Assembly (NCBI GenBank): GCA_963665525.1
Contig: OY762280.1
Location: forward strand, 1,364,001 to 1,428,000
Origin: UBA12077 sp963665525
GTDB lineage: Bacteria; Bacteroidota; Bacteroidia; Bacteroidales; UBA12077
Reading direction: 5' to 3'
Length of the DNA: 64,000 bases
The notes beneath the pieces are model-generated. The model was not told where the DNA came from, made no database searches, and worked only from the letters and a program-made list of their open reading frames with translations. The position numbers and the translations under genes were made by a program. This document shows positions 1 through 9,377 of this stretch, one piece after another (the stretch's first letter is position 1; every line of letters starts with the position of its first letter).

Positions 1-628
1 GTTTCATGTTTTTATAAATTCCTTTTTCAAGCATGGTTTGTTGGCTACATCCCGAAACAAAATATAAATCGATGAGTCCTTGCTTTAGAAACACACTGAA
101 TTCTTCAGCTTTCATTTCTCTTTTGTTATGATATAAGGGTCTGATATAATAATCTACATAAGTTTCTTTGGGTTTTGCAGAAGAAATATACGGACCAATA
201 ATATCCAAATCGTTGATAGCCTGAACAAGGTTTCTTTTATATGTTAATGATGATCTTGATTCTAGTTTTATGATCTTATCATTTAAGTTATTTCGGATTT
301 TAATATCATATTCATTTTCAGGGCTTTCAAAATTATCAGTCCGTACATCATCATAACGAATCACCTCACAATTGTTTAAATTAGAATTAGCAAGCCAGGA
401 TTTTATTAATTCAACAGCATAAATCTCAGCAATCATTCCACGAAACTGATTTTGTAGTTTTAATTCCTGACTGCGTTCTCTCCCATCTTGTCCTGCTTGT
501 ATTGTGTGTAAAACTTTTAATTTGGCTTGACGTGCCGCTCTAGAAATAAGATCAGAACTAATATCTAAGTTCACCTTAACAATGTTCCATTCACCTTTTT
601 GACTTGCTATTTTTTTATACTCGAACAT
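1..628 (-). CDS. Partial protein, candidate restriction endonuclease partner of the adjacent methyltransferase
   Basis: Open frame of about 209 codons on the minus strand, starting at 628 and running off the window at base 1, so the C-terminus is missing. It starts 3 bases after the stop of the DNA methyltransferase upstream, so the two are almost certainly one operon. The middle contains a stretch reading EYDIKIRNN followed about 12 residues later by KLESRSS. The spacing and chemistry (acidic residue, hydrophobic, then E-x-R/K-S) resemble a PD-(D/E)XK nuclease core, but this is weak by eye. I do not recognise a named family. The endonuclease role is inferred mainly from the methyltransferase neighbour; a specificity or accessory protein is also possible. 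Confidence 0.5.
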   Translation of the reverse strand, partial: MFEYKKIASQKGEWNIVKVNLDISSDLISRAARQAKLKVLHTIQAGQDGRERSQELKLQNQFRGMIAEIYAVELIKSWLANSNLNNCEVIRYDDVRTDNFESPENEYDIKIRNNLNDKIIKLESRSSLTYKRNLVQAINDLDIIGPYISSAKPKETYVDYYIRPLYHNKREMKAEEFSVFLKQGLIDLYFVSGCSQQTMLEKGIYKNMK

Positions 629-631
629 ATA

Positions 632-2962
632 TTAAACTGATTTTATACGACGCTTAATAGTTTTTAATGACTCCGATTTATTTTTTCGGATTTGAACATA
701 TTGAACAGCTTCGTTACGAATGATTTCTGTATCTTTCTCGTTAAACCCAAGCGCTTTCATAATTAATGAGTCCAGTTGTTTACGATCATCATAATCCATT
801 TCTTGGAAAATAGATTTTTGAGCCCTGTTATTCATCGATTCCATAATATGGCTTAATTCATCGATATTTTTCAATAAGTACTTGGGATGCAGTATTAGTG
901 TATCTTCCAAAACATTTACATCAACATCGCTTAATGTTTGACTACCGGTTAATTGCCTTGAAAAGAGATCGATAAAAAATCTAAAGATAGTACTGTTTAA
1001 TATGGCAAATAAGATATCTGCATAGTTAGTATATTCAGGTTTTATACAAATATTATAATTGACTTTATCGCAATAAACCTGTGCCTTTCGATTATCGATG
1101 AAACAGAACCTCTCACCTATTTTTGAAGGAAAAATAAAATCTCCTACAGCTATATTATTTCCAAGCTGGTACCATTCAGTATGACCATTTGCAGATTTAC
1201 GTGCTGCGCATGTAGGTCTTTGATTAATTTTATACTTGGATGATTCAGCTACTTTAATGTATTTTAAGAGATCATCTTCTGATTTTGACAACTGTTCTTC
1301 AGGGCTTTTAATATCTAGAACAGAAAGCTTTATAGTATTTTGGTTTATCGTGAGATTTTGTACTTCACGTTGAGTTTTTAATATGGGTTTTATATGTTTT
1401 CTATCGATGATATAATGAGTACGATCAAGTTTTGAATAGTACCAACCATATCTTTCCCAGAACGTTTTGTTTTTCTTGAGTAAATTAGAAGCTTTTTGTG
1501 TTTCATCAATCAGGTAAAAGAAATGGTTGGCTCCTGTTTTTATTCCGTATTGAACATTACAAAGTTCTCTTAAGGGAATAAGCTTATTATTTGCATGAGA
1601 TAGTATGCGATGATAAATTTCAGGAGATCTTAAGTATTTTGCACCCCAGTGACCGTTATGATATTTACCTTTTTTAGTGCTTTGTGCTTCAAGATTACCT
1701 TGCTTAATTGGGAAAACTGAAAGTATTTCAGAATGAATTTCTTTTGTGTTTTCAATAGATTCAACAAATTCAATGACATGATTCAACCTATTTTCATCAC
1801 AAACATCCCCAATAATTTTCGAGTAATTTGTTTTAATTTTAACAAATTTTGTGAGATGGTTTTCTCTCTTTACCTGGTCGCTACATTTCTCAATAATTAA
1901 CACAACAGTATTAACCGATGCAGTTTTAAAACTCCTCGTATCTTGTTGATCTATAATAGCAACAATCTTGAAATGATCTAACAGGAATTTTTGTAAATCT
2001 TTACCATACGATACATCCAACCAACTGCTTGCAATAACATAACCTAAGCGACCGCCTTCTTTTAATAAGGATGTTGTATGCATTAAGTAATATACATACA
2101 AATCACTTTGTTTATTGATGTTTTTAATATTAAAATCTTCCTTTACCAGATATGCCCATTTGTCTTTATTTTTAATGAGTTCTTGTCGAATATAAGGGGG
2201 GTTACCAATGCAAGTATCAAAATTGGGAATGTCATCTTTCTTGATCTCGGAAAAATCATTATTTAAGATTTGATGTGAATAATCAAGATTTAACTTTAAT
2301 GAATTTATCTTGGCCAGATATGCAGAAAAGGTGTTTATTTCAATGCCATGAATTCTTTTTGATAAGTCCTGATACTTTGCTTTTGGATGAAGATGTTTGA
2401 GCATTTCAAATGCACGGATTAAAAAAGCTCCGGAACCACAGGCTGTATCAACAATATGAAGAGTATTTTTACTAATACAGAAGGCGTTGATAATATCAAT
2501 TTCGTTATAATCAGTGAAATGTTGTCCTTTTTCTGCTTGTTCTATATTTGAGAATAAAGTATTATAAATAGTTCCAAAAACATCTATATTCAGATGATTT
2601 AATTCAAGATTTTCAAGTGCTATCATATTTTGATCAAGGGTCTTTAAATGCTTTTTATGCACCAGAAATTGATCGAAGACGGTTTGTCCAAAGATGTGTT
2701 GATAGCTTTTTTCGGAAATGCTTTTCTTTAGATAAAGAAGATAGCTTGCCAATAAACAACTATTCTGAATGTCCTTTTTGGTAAAATTTTGGCCTGTTTT
2801 ATAGATATCGAATTGAAGAAGTTGTTTTTTGATTCGTTCTTGTAAATCAGGATTATTTATGATGTTATCATTCATTTTATCATATATAGAAGCTGATGTT
2901 TCTGAAATGTAATTAGAAACCAACTGAATAATATGCTGTACTGATTTTTCCTGATTTGGCAC
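632..2962 (-). CDS. N6-adenine DNA methyltransferase (Eco57I/TaqI-like class)
   Basis: 776-residue protein. Motif I (VDTACGSGAF, about residues 171-180) binds S-adenosylmethionine, and the catalytic motif IV is IGNPPYIRQE (about 252-261), the NPPY signature of amino-methyltransferases of the N6-adenine type. About 150 residues before motif I are mostly helical, and some 400 residues after motif IV would hold the target-recognition region, as in TaqI-like and type IIG enzymes. The final part is Lys/Arg-rich. No nuclease motif is obvious in the N-terminal part, so cleavage is probably supplied by the gene 3 bases downstream. Expected role: host DNA methylation in a restriction-modification system. 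Confidence 0.88.
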   Translation of the reverse strand: MPNQEKSVQHIIQLVSNYISETSASIYDKMNDNIINNPDLQERIKKQLLQFDIYKTGQNFTKKDIQNSCLLASYLLYLKKSISEKSYQHIFGQTVFDQFLVHKKHLKTLDQNMIALENLELNHLNIDVFGTIYNTLFSNIEQAEKGQHFTDYNEIDIINAFCISKNTLHIVDTACGSGAFLIRAFEMLKHLHPKAKYQDLSKRIHGIEINTFSAYLAKINSLKLNLDYSHQILNNDFSEIKKDDIPNFDTCIGNPPYIRQELIKNKDKWAYLVKEDFNIKNINKQSDLYVYYLMHTTSLLKEGGRLGYVIASSWLDVSYGKDLQKFLLDHFKIVAIIDQQDTRSFKTASVNTVVLIIEKCSDQVKRENHLTKFVKIKTNYSKIIGDVCDENRLNHVIEFVESIENTKEIHSEILSVFPIKQGNLEAQSTKKGKYHNGHWGAKYLRSPEIYHRILSHANNKLIPLRELCNVQYGIKTGANHFFYLIDETQKASNLLKKNKTFWERYGWYYSKLDRTHYIIDRKHIKPILKTQREVQNLTINQNTIKLSVLDIKSPEEQLSKSEDDLLKYIKVAESSKYKINQRPTCAARKSANGHTEWYQLGNNIAVGDFIFPSKIGERFCFIDNRKAQVYCDKVNYNICIKPEYTNYADILFAILNSTIFRFFIDLFSRQLTGSQTLSDVDVNVLEDTLILHPKYLLKNIDELSHIMESMNNRAQKSIFQEMDYDDRKQLDSLIMKALGFNEKDTEIIRNEAVQYVQIRKNKSESLKTIKRRIKSV

Positions 2963-3139
2963 TTTGATGTTCTGTTTATATCAAAGATACACTATAATCA
3001 TTATTTCCAAAGATTGTCTTAAAAATTAGTTTATAAAATTGCATAAAAACTTGACAAAGGCCATGTTCATTTTATAACTTTATGCTAAATCAGCTTACTT
3101 GATTTTTAAGGTTTTATTGTAATTTCAAAAGCTTAGCTT

Positions 3140-3289
3140 ATGTCACACGAAAAAACAGTTCACGACGGTAAGAAATCTAAATCACCATTAAAAAGACTAA
3201 AAGAAAAAAGAGCAGAGAGGAAAGCAAAACAAGTGGAGATGAAACATTCAAAAAGAAAGCCACGTCATAAGGTGAAAGTTAACTCTTAA
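3140..3289 (+). CDS. Small lysine/arginine-rich protein, 49 residues
   Basis: Short frame starting MSHEKTVHDGKKSKSPLKRL, with about 40 percent Lys/Arg and no Cys or aromatic residues. It stands alone between two minus-strand genes and is followed directly by a strong rho-independent terminator, which supports a real transcription unit. A TTGACA and an AT-rich TAnnTTTA-like element lie 60-90 bases upstream. Such very basic, probably disordered small proteins may bind nucleic acid or the ribosome, but no function can be assigned. Confidence 0.6.
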   Translation: MSHEKTVHDGKKSKSPLKRLKEKRAERKAKQVEMKHSKRKPRHKVKVNS

Positions 3290-3291
3290 CT

Positions 3292-3321
3292 AAAAACGCC
3301 TCTTTAGGAGGCGTTTTTTCA
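3292..3321 (+). terminator. Rho-independent terminator after the small basic gene
   Basis: Stem ACGCCTC / GAGGCGT with a short loop, followed by a T run. It lies 3 bases after the stop of the 49-residue gene. Confidence 0.85.
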
Positions 3322-3337
3322 TATGTTTAAATTCATG

Positions 3338-3808
3338 TTATTCTAATTGTGACCGAACTAATTTTCTAGAGAGTTTATCAACTTCACGATTATAGTTAGG
3401 TATTTCAGATGTTTTTTGATGTGCTTTAACTTTGATAAATTCAATAGTAATAGAATTTTGCAGGGATATTAATTTCTGAATAAGTTCAATATTTTGGATT
3501 GGTGTTCCTTTTTTAGTTTTAAATTCATTCGAGATCAACCTTTGCATTCTTTTAGGAATCCTTTCTACATACTGGCTATCAGTAAACAATTGTATGGATT
3601 TATTATCAGGATATTTTGCCAGAATATATTCAATGGATTTGATAACTGCTATTAATTCCATTCTGTTGTGCGTAGTTTCTTGAGCAGTCCCGAGTAAAGT
3701 AACTTTTTGATCATGAATAAAAAGAATAGCAGCCCAGGCTCCTATTTTATTTTGCGTATTGCAGCTTCCATCGGTATAAATTTCAATTTTCTTTTTCTTC
3801 AAATTCAA
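3338..3808 (-). CDS. rnhA: Ribonuclease HI family protein
   Basis: 156 residues, the normal size for bacterial RNase HI. The enzyme cuts the RNA strand of RNA-DNA hybrids. The four acidic catalytic residues are visible: Asp in YTDGSCN near the start, Glu in NRMELIA, Asp in FTDSQY, and Asp in NREVDKLS near the end. The KAHQK segment matches the basic-handle/His region. It lies 3 bases downstream of a small coiled-coil gene in the same direction, probably co-transcribed. Confidence 0.9.
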   Translation of the reverse strand: MNLKKKKIEIYTDGSCNTQNKIGAWAAILFIHDQKVTLLGTAQETTHNRMELIAVIKSIEYILAKYPDNKSIQLFTDSQYVERIPKRMQRLISNEFKTKKGTPIQNIELIQKLISLQNSITIEFIKVKAHQKTSEIPNYNREVDKLSRKLVRSQLE

Positions 3809-3811
3809 CTT

Positions 3812-4198
3812 TTATTTAGAATGAAACGGATAACAAAGTTGAGGATAAATGTTCTGCAAAATATATTCTTGTGCCTGGTGTAAGCGTTGCATTTCATCTC
3901 TAATTTTTTCGTGCTCCACATAATGCATATGCCTGCTTGATATCGGATAATCAACAGAGTAATATCCCATCTCAAATTCCATAATTTTAATCCGATTCTT
4001 AACCAATTCAAGGGCTTCCTGTTGTTTGTCAATGGTAATATGATGTTTCTGATCGAACGAGAATTTGGCATGCTCTTTTTCCAGCACCTTTACTCTTCCA
4101 TTCAATAAATTAAGTTCTTTTAAGTAAAAGTCAATTTGATTTTTCCAAAGCTTATACTCAAAATCAAGATCCAGAATTTCAATATTTCCGTCCTTCAT
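3812..4198 (-). CDS. Hypothetical coiled-coil protein
   Basis: 128 residues with no signal peptide, rich in Glu, Lys, Leu and His. Residues 15-80 show a heptad-like pattern consistent with a coiled coil, followed by a His/Tyr-rich part. It ends 3 bases before the RNase HI gene, so the two probably share a transcript. I do not recognise the family. The ATG start gives a soluble protein. Confidence 0.65.
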   Translation of the reverse strand: MKDGNIEILDLDFEYKLWKNQIDFYLKELNLLNGRVKVLEKEHAKFSFDQKHHITIDKQQEALELVKNRIKIMEFEMGYYSVDYPISSRHMHYVEHEKIRDEMQRLHQAQEYILQNIYPQLCYPFHSK

Positions 4199-4520
4199 CT
4201 GTTAATATTTTTCTTAATTGTTAATTTATTGCTATTTATATCTCTTTCCTGCAAGGGATATTTTTTGTTACTCGCTCCCACAAATCCCGAACGCATCCCA
4301 CTCGTGAACCTTCAAGTTTTTGATTCTGATACTATGCAGTATCTAATTATACTCTTGCGCCTGTATGCCGGCAAACAGTTTTTCAAATTAATTATCATGA
4401 AGGTTTCATAATCGTATACTATTGAATTACCTATCAAATTTACCACATTTTAAGTACAAAATAAATAGCATATGGATGTTATGAGTATCTTTGGAAGATT
4501 TTTAATAAAAACAGGCTATA
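4199..4520. other. Intergenic region between divergent genes
   Basis: No convincing gene. A TATCTTTG at 4486-4493 matches the Bacteroidota -7 consensus TAnnTTTG and would drive the flavoprotein gene starting at 4521; no clear -33 TTG at the usual spacing was seen. The promoter of the coiled-coil/rnhA operon should lie at the left end. Confidence 0.4.
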
Positions 4521-5777
4521 ATGAGTAAATACGATGTAATTATTGTTGGTGGCGGTGCAGCAGGTCTAATGGCAGCAGGAATATCAGCAGAGCAGGGATT
4601 AAAAGTGTTGGTTTTGGAGAAAATGAAACAGCCTGGACGTAAATTAGGAATCACAGGAAAAGGAAGGTGTAATATTACAAATACAGCTCCTCTGGCTGAA
4701 TTTATTAAACAGGTACAACCCAATGGACGATTTTTACGATCATCATTTTCTAACTTTTTCTCCAATGAATTGATTGACTTTTTTAATGATATAGGAGTTA
4801 AAACTGTTGAAGAACGTGGAGGACGTGTATTCCCTGAAGGAGGAAAAGCAACAGAGGTAGTAAGATCGATGATTCAATGGTGTAAAAAGCTGGATGTTGT
4901 TACTAAAACAAATTTCACAGTTAAAGAATTAATCACTCAAGATGGACAAGTAACTGGTGTTCGTGGAATTTCAAGTGAACATAATAAAAATGAAGTGATA
5001 TCATATCAGGCAAAGAAAGTGATTATTGCAACCGGAGGAATGTCTTATCCTGCAACAGGATCTACTGGCGATGGATATCAATTAGCTGAATCTTTAGGGC
5101 ATCAGGTGAATTCTGTTTGGCCTTCCTTAGTTCCTCTTGAAACAGAAGGTACCAAAGCACAAAAGCTGAGTGGTTTGGAATTAAGAAATATCAAAGGAAC
5201 GGTTTGGATTGAAGGAAATAAAGCTGGTGAAGATTTTGGAGAAATGAGTTTTACAAATTTTGGAATTACCGGACCGATTGTATTATCGCTAAGTCGAATC
5301 ATTGTTCCTGCCATTAGAGATCAGAAGGATGTTATATTTAGTATAGATTTAAAAGCGGCTCTCGACGATAAAAAATTAGATAACAGGTTGATACGTGATC
5401 TTAATAGTAAAGGAAATGAATCATTTCGAAATATTTTAAATGGATTGCTTCCAAAAGCACTTATCCCATCGTGTATTCAGTATACAAAGATAGATGCCAA
5501 TAAACTTGGGCATCAGATCAATGCTAAGGAAAGAAAAGAACTCAGAAAATGGCTTAAAAACTTTGATTTTAAAGTTACTGGTCACAGGCCTTTCGAAGAG
5601 GCCATTATTACTGTAGGTGGTGTTGATACCAACGAGGTAAACCAAAAAACAATGGAATCAAAGCTATTGAAAGGCTTGTATTTTGCCGGTGAAGTGTTGG
5701 ATTTAGATGCTCCAACCGGTGGGTATAATTTACAAATTGCTTTTTCAACAGCTTGGACCGCAGCAAAGAATTTATAA
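4521..5777 (+). CDS. FAD-dependent oxidoreductase of the HI0933/BaiN family
   Basis: 418 residues. The N-terminal dinucleotide-binding fold reads IIVGGGAAGLMAAG, followed by the family signature GRKLGITGKGRCNITN. A second motif, ATGGMSYPATGSTGDGY, and the C-terminal GEVLDLDAPTGGYNLQ, typical of the FAD-binding end, are all present. Length is normal. The family is widespread, and a few members reduce bile-acid-derived substrates, but for most the substrate is unknown. Monocistronic, with a TAnnTTTG element upstream. Confidence 0.88.
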   Translation: MSKYDVIIVGGGAAGLMAAGISAEQGLKVLVLEKMKQPGRKLGITGKGRCNITNTAPLAEFIKQVQPNGRFLRSSFSNFFSNELIDFFNDIGVKTVEERGGRVFPEGGKATEVVRSMIQWCKKLDVVTKTNFTVKELITQDGQVTGVRGISSEHNKNEVISYQAKKVIIATGGMSYPATGSTGDGYQLAESLGHQVNSVWPSLVPLETEGTKAQKLSGLELRNIKGTVWIEGNKAGEDFGEMSFTNFGITGPIVLSLSRIIVPAIRDQKDVIFSIDLKAALDDKKLDNRLIRDLNSKGNESFRNILNGLLPKALIPSCIQYTKIDANKLGHQINAKERKELRKWLKNFDFKVTGHRPFEEAIITVGGVDTNEVNQKTMESKLLKGLYFAGEVLDLDAPTGGYNLQIAFSTAWTAAKNL

Positions 5778-5823
5778 TTAAATGAGTTTTATCTGTATTC
5801 GAAGTATAATATTATTCAACGGA

Positions 5824-5852
5824 CTTTTCCAAAGTTTTAAATTTTGGAAAAG
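5824..5852. repeat. REP-like palindrome, copy A
   Basis: Arms CTTTTCCAAAGTTTT and AATTTTGGAAAAG. One of five related palindromes in this window (others at 26675, 32056, 32222, 32923). It sits in the gap after the flavoprotein gene and could also serve as a transcription terminator, although no long T run follows. Confidence 0.65.
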
Positions 5853-5916
5853 ATAATACGAAATATAAATAAATTATTTTTAATAAACTATCGAACTAAT
5901 TCAGCTATTCGTTGCA

Positions 5917-7083
5917 TTAAACGATCTCAATTTCAATCAGTGTAAAAAAATGCTTTAAAAGTTCGGTATAATTACCCGGAATAATTAAATGATGATTTCC
6001 TAGTGGATTTTCTTTCAATTTCTGAATATCTGTATTTGGTAATTCAATTTTTATTTGAGTTCTGCACGAATCGTTTCTTTCAGGACGCTCAACAATCCTT
6101 CCATAGGATAAAAATGCTTTGTTCAGATTACGATTTAAACGAAAGACTGTGGCATTTTCAGATTTAAAGCGACCTTGAATAGCTGTTCCTAAACCCGTTT
6201 CGAAATGTGTGTTAATTTTATAATCAGAAACCAAATTGGTAGCTATGGTGCAATGAGCAAAAAATACACCATCATCATTAACTGACGCTAAGTTAGCCAT
6301 CCAGGGAATTTGTCCTGTTAATTCTTTTGCAATGATTTTACCGGTGATACTAGTCATATCTCCTTCGCATCCTGCAGGTAAGCCAATAGTGTTAAATAAC
6401 GATAATCCTAAACAGGCGGTAACAGCATTTTCACGTACTAAAGGAAAACACTCTACCGTAATGGCATCTAGTTGCTTTTGATCAATAATATCTTGTAAAA
6501 GCTTATAAACTTTAGATGATTCATCCAATTCAAAACCATTATTGCTAAAGTGATCCAGAAAATCAGAACTACTTTCATATTGGTCATAAGCAGGAAAATC
6601 ATTCCATGAAATTTGCTCGAGTTCAATTCCCAGTTTTTGATTCAAAATAGTTTGATCGATATCAGAATTAATAAGCCACTCTGAAACATGACCAATTAAA
6701 CCAATTTTATATTGAGAGATTTGGGATAAAGCATGCTTACTCTTCAAATAATTTTCTACTTCATAATTGATATTGGTTTCATGATCTATATTATATAATG
6801 TCGATAATATATTTTTAGACAGACAATATGATTTAATTTCCGAAGCGGCAGCGTAGCTATTGCTTTCTGTCATAGCCAGAAGCAATACCTGATTTCTTTC
6901 TTCTAATAGATGTTTCGCTTGATTTTCAGATCCTCCGGTTACAATAAACAAAGCATCCGGATGTTGATTTGTAAAGTCAATTTCGACACTTTGGATTTTA
7001 TTCTTAAGTAAGGTCTCTCCTCTTTCAATGATCTCTTGCGGTGCATCAGGATATGCAATTAACTGACATTTTAGTTTCATCAT
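5917..7083 (-). CDS. L-fucose/L-arabinose isomerase-like protein
   Basis: About 388 residues. The C-terminal half contains GCEGDMTSITGKI and LASVNDDGVFFAHCTIA, which fit the metal- and substrate-binding C-terminal domain of the fucose isomerase superfamily. The protein is shorter than true FucI (about 590 residues) and resembles the compact uncharacterised subgroup common in Bacteroidota. The likely reaction is an aldose-ketose interconversion, but the substrate is unknown. The start at 7083 (or 7080) replaces a TTG further upstream. No sugar operon surrounds it; a FucP-like transporter lies 16 kb away. Confidence 0.7.
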   Translation of the reverse strand: MMKLKCQLIAYPDAPQEIIERGETLLKNKIQSVEIDFTNQHPDALFIVTGGSENQAKHLLEERNQVLLLAMTESNSYAAASEIKSYCLSKNILSTLYNIDHETNINYEVENYLKSKHALSQISQYKIGLIGHVSEWLINSDIDQTILNQKLGIELEQISWNDFPAYDQYESSSDFLDHFSNNGFELDESSKVYKLLQDIIDQKQLDAITVECFPLVRENAVTACLGLSLFNTIGLPAGCEGDMTSITGKIIAKELTGQIPWMANLASVNDDGVFFAHCTIATNLVSDYKINTHFETGLGTAIQGRFKSENATVFRLNRNLNKAFLSYGRIVERPERNDSCRTQIKIELPNTDIQKLKENPLGNHHLIIPGNYTELLKHFFTLIEIEIV

Positions 7084-7125
7084 TTTTAACAAATTTAAAA
7101 CTCAAAAATAGTGCATTTTTTTAAC

Positions 7126-7155
7126 ATAAAAAGGGCAGCTAATAATAGCTGCCCT
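7126..7155 (-). terminator. Terminator after the FAS1 gene
   Basis: Hairpin AGGGCAGCTA / TAGCTGCCCT with a T run on the minus strand, about 80 bases after the stop of the minus-strand FAS1 lipoprotein gene. Confidence 0.75.
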
Positions 7156-7236
7156 AGACTTTGTTCATTGAACTACTAACAAATTGTCTGACAATTTCTT
7201 TCACCAACCTTTAATGAACAAAGCAGAAATTTATAG

Positions 7237-9120
7237 TTATGGTAATATGACCTGATCAATAACATGTATTACTCCATTTGTTGCGAAAATATCAGCAGAA
7301 GTGATGGTAGCATCATCAAGACCTACAGATAGTGCTTCGTCTGTTGGAGTAATGGTTAAATCGGAATTAAGATTCCAGGATGAACCATCTAATAGTGATA
7401 GATCAATGGTAACTGAACTATTTCCGTTTAATAAGTTAGGAATATCACTTGAAAAAACTCTTGCATCCAGTACATGGTATAACAGAACATTGGTAATTGT
7501 TTCCATTCCCACAGCAGCAACTAGATCATTAATATCATTATCCTGATCATCATCTTGATCTCCTACGGCATCATACAATGCTTGGAAAGCAGCATCTGTT
7601 GGTGCGAATACAGTGAATGGTCCATCTGCTGAAAGAGCTGTAGTTAATTCAGCTGCTGTTAAGGCTGCAACTAACTGGGTAAATTCTGCTTCTGTTTCTT
7701 GTGAAGCAGCAACGGCTATTTCAACAACATTTTGACTCGCAGGAACTAAAGTTCTGTCAATTAAGTGTACTACACCATTATTATAATCAAGAGCTTCTCC
7801 CGATAATGTTGCTGTTGTCACTTCTGTTAATCCATTAATAAATGTACCATTATCATTAATACTAAGATAGAAATCTCCTCCTAAAGATGTAACTGCAGAG
7901 CCTGTTGTTGGTAAACCATCACCAAATACTTCTGAATCTAAAACATGGTACGTAAGAATTGGAGCTAGGTCATTAGCTGTTAAACCGTCTAAGCTTGTAA
8001 TGCCAGCTGCTTCGAAGGCATCATTATTTGGAGCAAATAACGTGTAATTAGCTTCTGTATCGATTAAAGTGCTCAATAAATTAGCTTTTACAACTGCTGC
8101 AGTTAAGATAGAGAAATCATCATTAAAATAAGCAGGCTCTACAATCGTATTTACAATACTTAATTCTAAAGCAGGTACTAAAACGGCATCTACAATATGT
8201 ACAATACCATTTGAAGCTTCTACATTGGCTGTTGTAACATTGGCTCCATTAATGGTAACATCGCTTCCATTGATTCCTACCGTTATTTTATCGTCATTAC
8301 TTAATAAGGTAGCTGCCATCTGACCATCCGATAAATCTGTTGACATTAATGCAGTTGGAATAACATGATATTTTAATAATCTTTCAATAACATCTTCAGG
8401 TATATCCTCCAAACTTGATTGTCCTATTACTTCTAATAAAGCTACAAAAGCATCATTGGTAGGTGCAAATACGGTATATTCTCCATCTGCACTTAGGGCA
8501 TCAACCAAATCTGGAAACATAGTTAATGCATCAACCAGGATACTTAAAGATGCGGTTTCGGAAGCAATACTCACAATGCTTTTCTTGGGTAGCTCAAAAC
8601 CTTCTGGTAATAGTACTTCATCAATAATATGAATAACACCATTCGTAGCTTCAATATCAGCCTCAGTTACCATAGCGGTAGTATTCAATTTTACAACTCC
8701 ATCCATGATTGTTACATCAATGGTGTTACCTGTTAGTAATGTTTGAACAGGACCATCAGTCAAATCCGATGACATTACATTACCACTAACTACATGGTAT
8801 TGTAGTATTTCAGCTAAAACAGAAGGGTTTTCTAGTAAGATTTCCAATACACCATCATCAAGTTTATCGAAAGCAGCGTTGGTTGGTGCAAAAACGGTAA
8901 AAGGACCATCTCCTTGTAAAGTTGTAACTAAATTAGCTGTGGTTAATGCAGTGACCAGAGTAGAAAAATCATCGTCTGTTGAAGCGATACCAACAATACT
9001 TTCCATATTGTCCATCATATCATCCATAGGATCGTCATCTTCATCACATGATGTTAAAGTGAAACTAGCTATTAAAGCTATCGCAAAAATGCTTAAAAAT
9101 TTTTTCCCGATTGTTTTCAT
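7237..9120 (-). CDS. Lipoprotein with four fasciclin (FAS1) domains
   Basis: 627 residues. The N-terminus has a lipoprotein signal ending TLTSC, followed by an acidic DEDDDP tether typical of exported Bacteroidota lipoproteins. Four repeated units of about 140 residues follow (about 40-175, 180-315, 320-460, 465-627), each carrying the FAS1 pattern: a GPFTVFAPTNAAF-like box, then YHV, then NGVIHIID near the end. Some FAS1 domains act in cell adhesion or matrix binding; here surface adhesion is likely. Single gene with its own terminator. Confidence 0.92.
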   Translation of the reverse strand: MKTIGKKFLSIFAIALIASFTLTSCDEDDDPMDDMMDNMESIVGIASTDDDFSTLVTALTTANLVTTLQGDGPFTVFAPTNAAFDKLDDGVLEILLENPSVLAEILQYHVVSGNVMSSDLTDGPVQTLLTGNTIDVTIMDGVVKLNTTAMVTEADIEATNGVIHIIDEVLLPEGFELPKKSIVSIASETASLSILVDALTMFPDLVDALSADGEYTVFAPTNDAFVALLEVIGQSSLEDIPEDVIERLLKYHVIPTALMSTDLSDGQMAATLLSNDDKITVGINGSDVTINGANVTTANVEASNGIVHIVDAVLVPALELSIVNTIVEPAYFNDDFSILTAAVVKANLLSTLIDTEANYTLFAPNNDAFEAAGITSLDGLTANDLAPILTYHVLDSEVFGDGLPTTGSAVTSLGGDFYLSINDNGTFINGLTEVTTATLSGEALDYNNGVVHLIDRTLVPASQNVVEIAVAASQETEAEFTQLVAALTAAELTTALSADGPFTVFAPTDAAFQALYDAVGDQDDDQDNDINDLVAAVGMETITNVLLYHVLDARVFSSDIPNLLNGNSSVTIDLSLLDGSSWNLNSDLTITPTDEALSVGLDDATITSADIFATNGVIHVIDQVILP

Positions 9121-9330
9121 AATTATAGATTTTAGTTAATAATTCAATTTTGAGAACACTAGGAAAACAGAAGGAAATCAATAATGTTTAATAAATATTT
9201 TAAAATAATAAACAAAAATACGAATATTCTAAATAGTATACTTGATTAAGTAGTTGTATGTTAATTGATAAAAAAGAAATTAGCATGTTTAATATAAATA
9301 GTAAAATAATAAACATAATAGTCGTAAAAT

Positions 9331-9358
9331 AAAAAAAGCAAGCGTTTAGGCTTGCTTT
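9331..9358 (-). terminator. Terminator after msrA
   Basis: Perfect stem AAAGCAAGC / GCTTGCTTT with a T run on the minus strand, just after the msrA stop. Confidence 0.8.
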
Positions 9359-9377
9359 AAATATCATTTTTATGTAT

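Noticed and set aside
3805..4411. Alternative frames over and beside the coiled-coil gene at 3812
   Set aside because: They overlap a better supported frame, or fall in the intergenic region without any recognisable feature.
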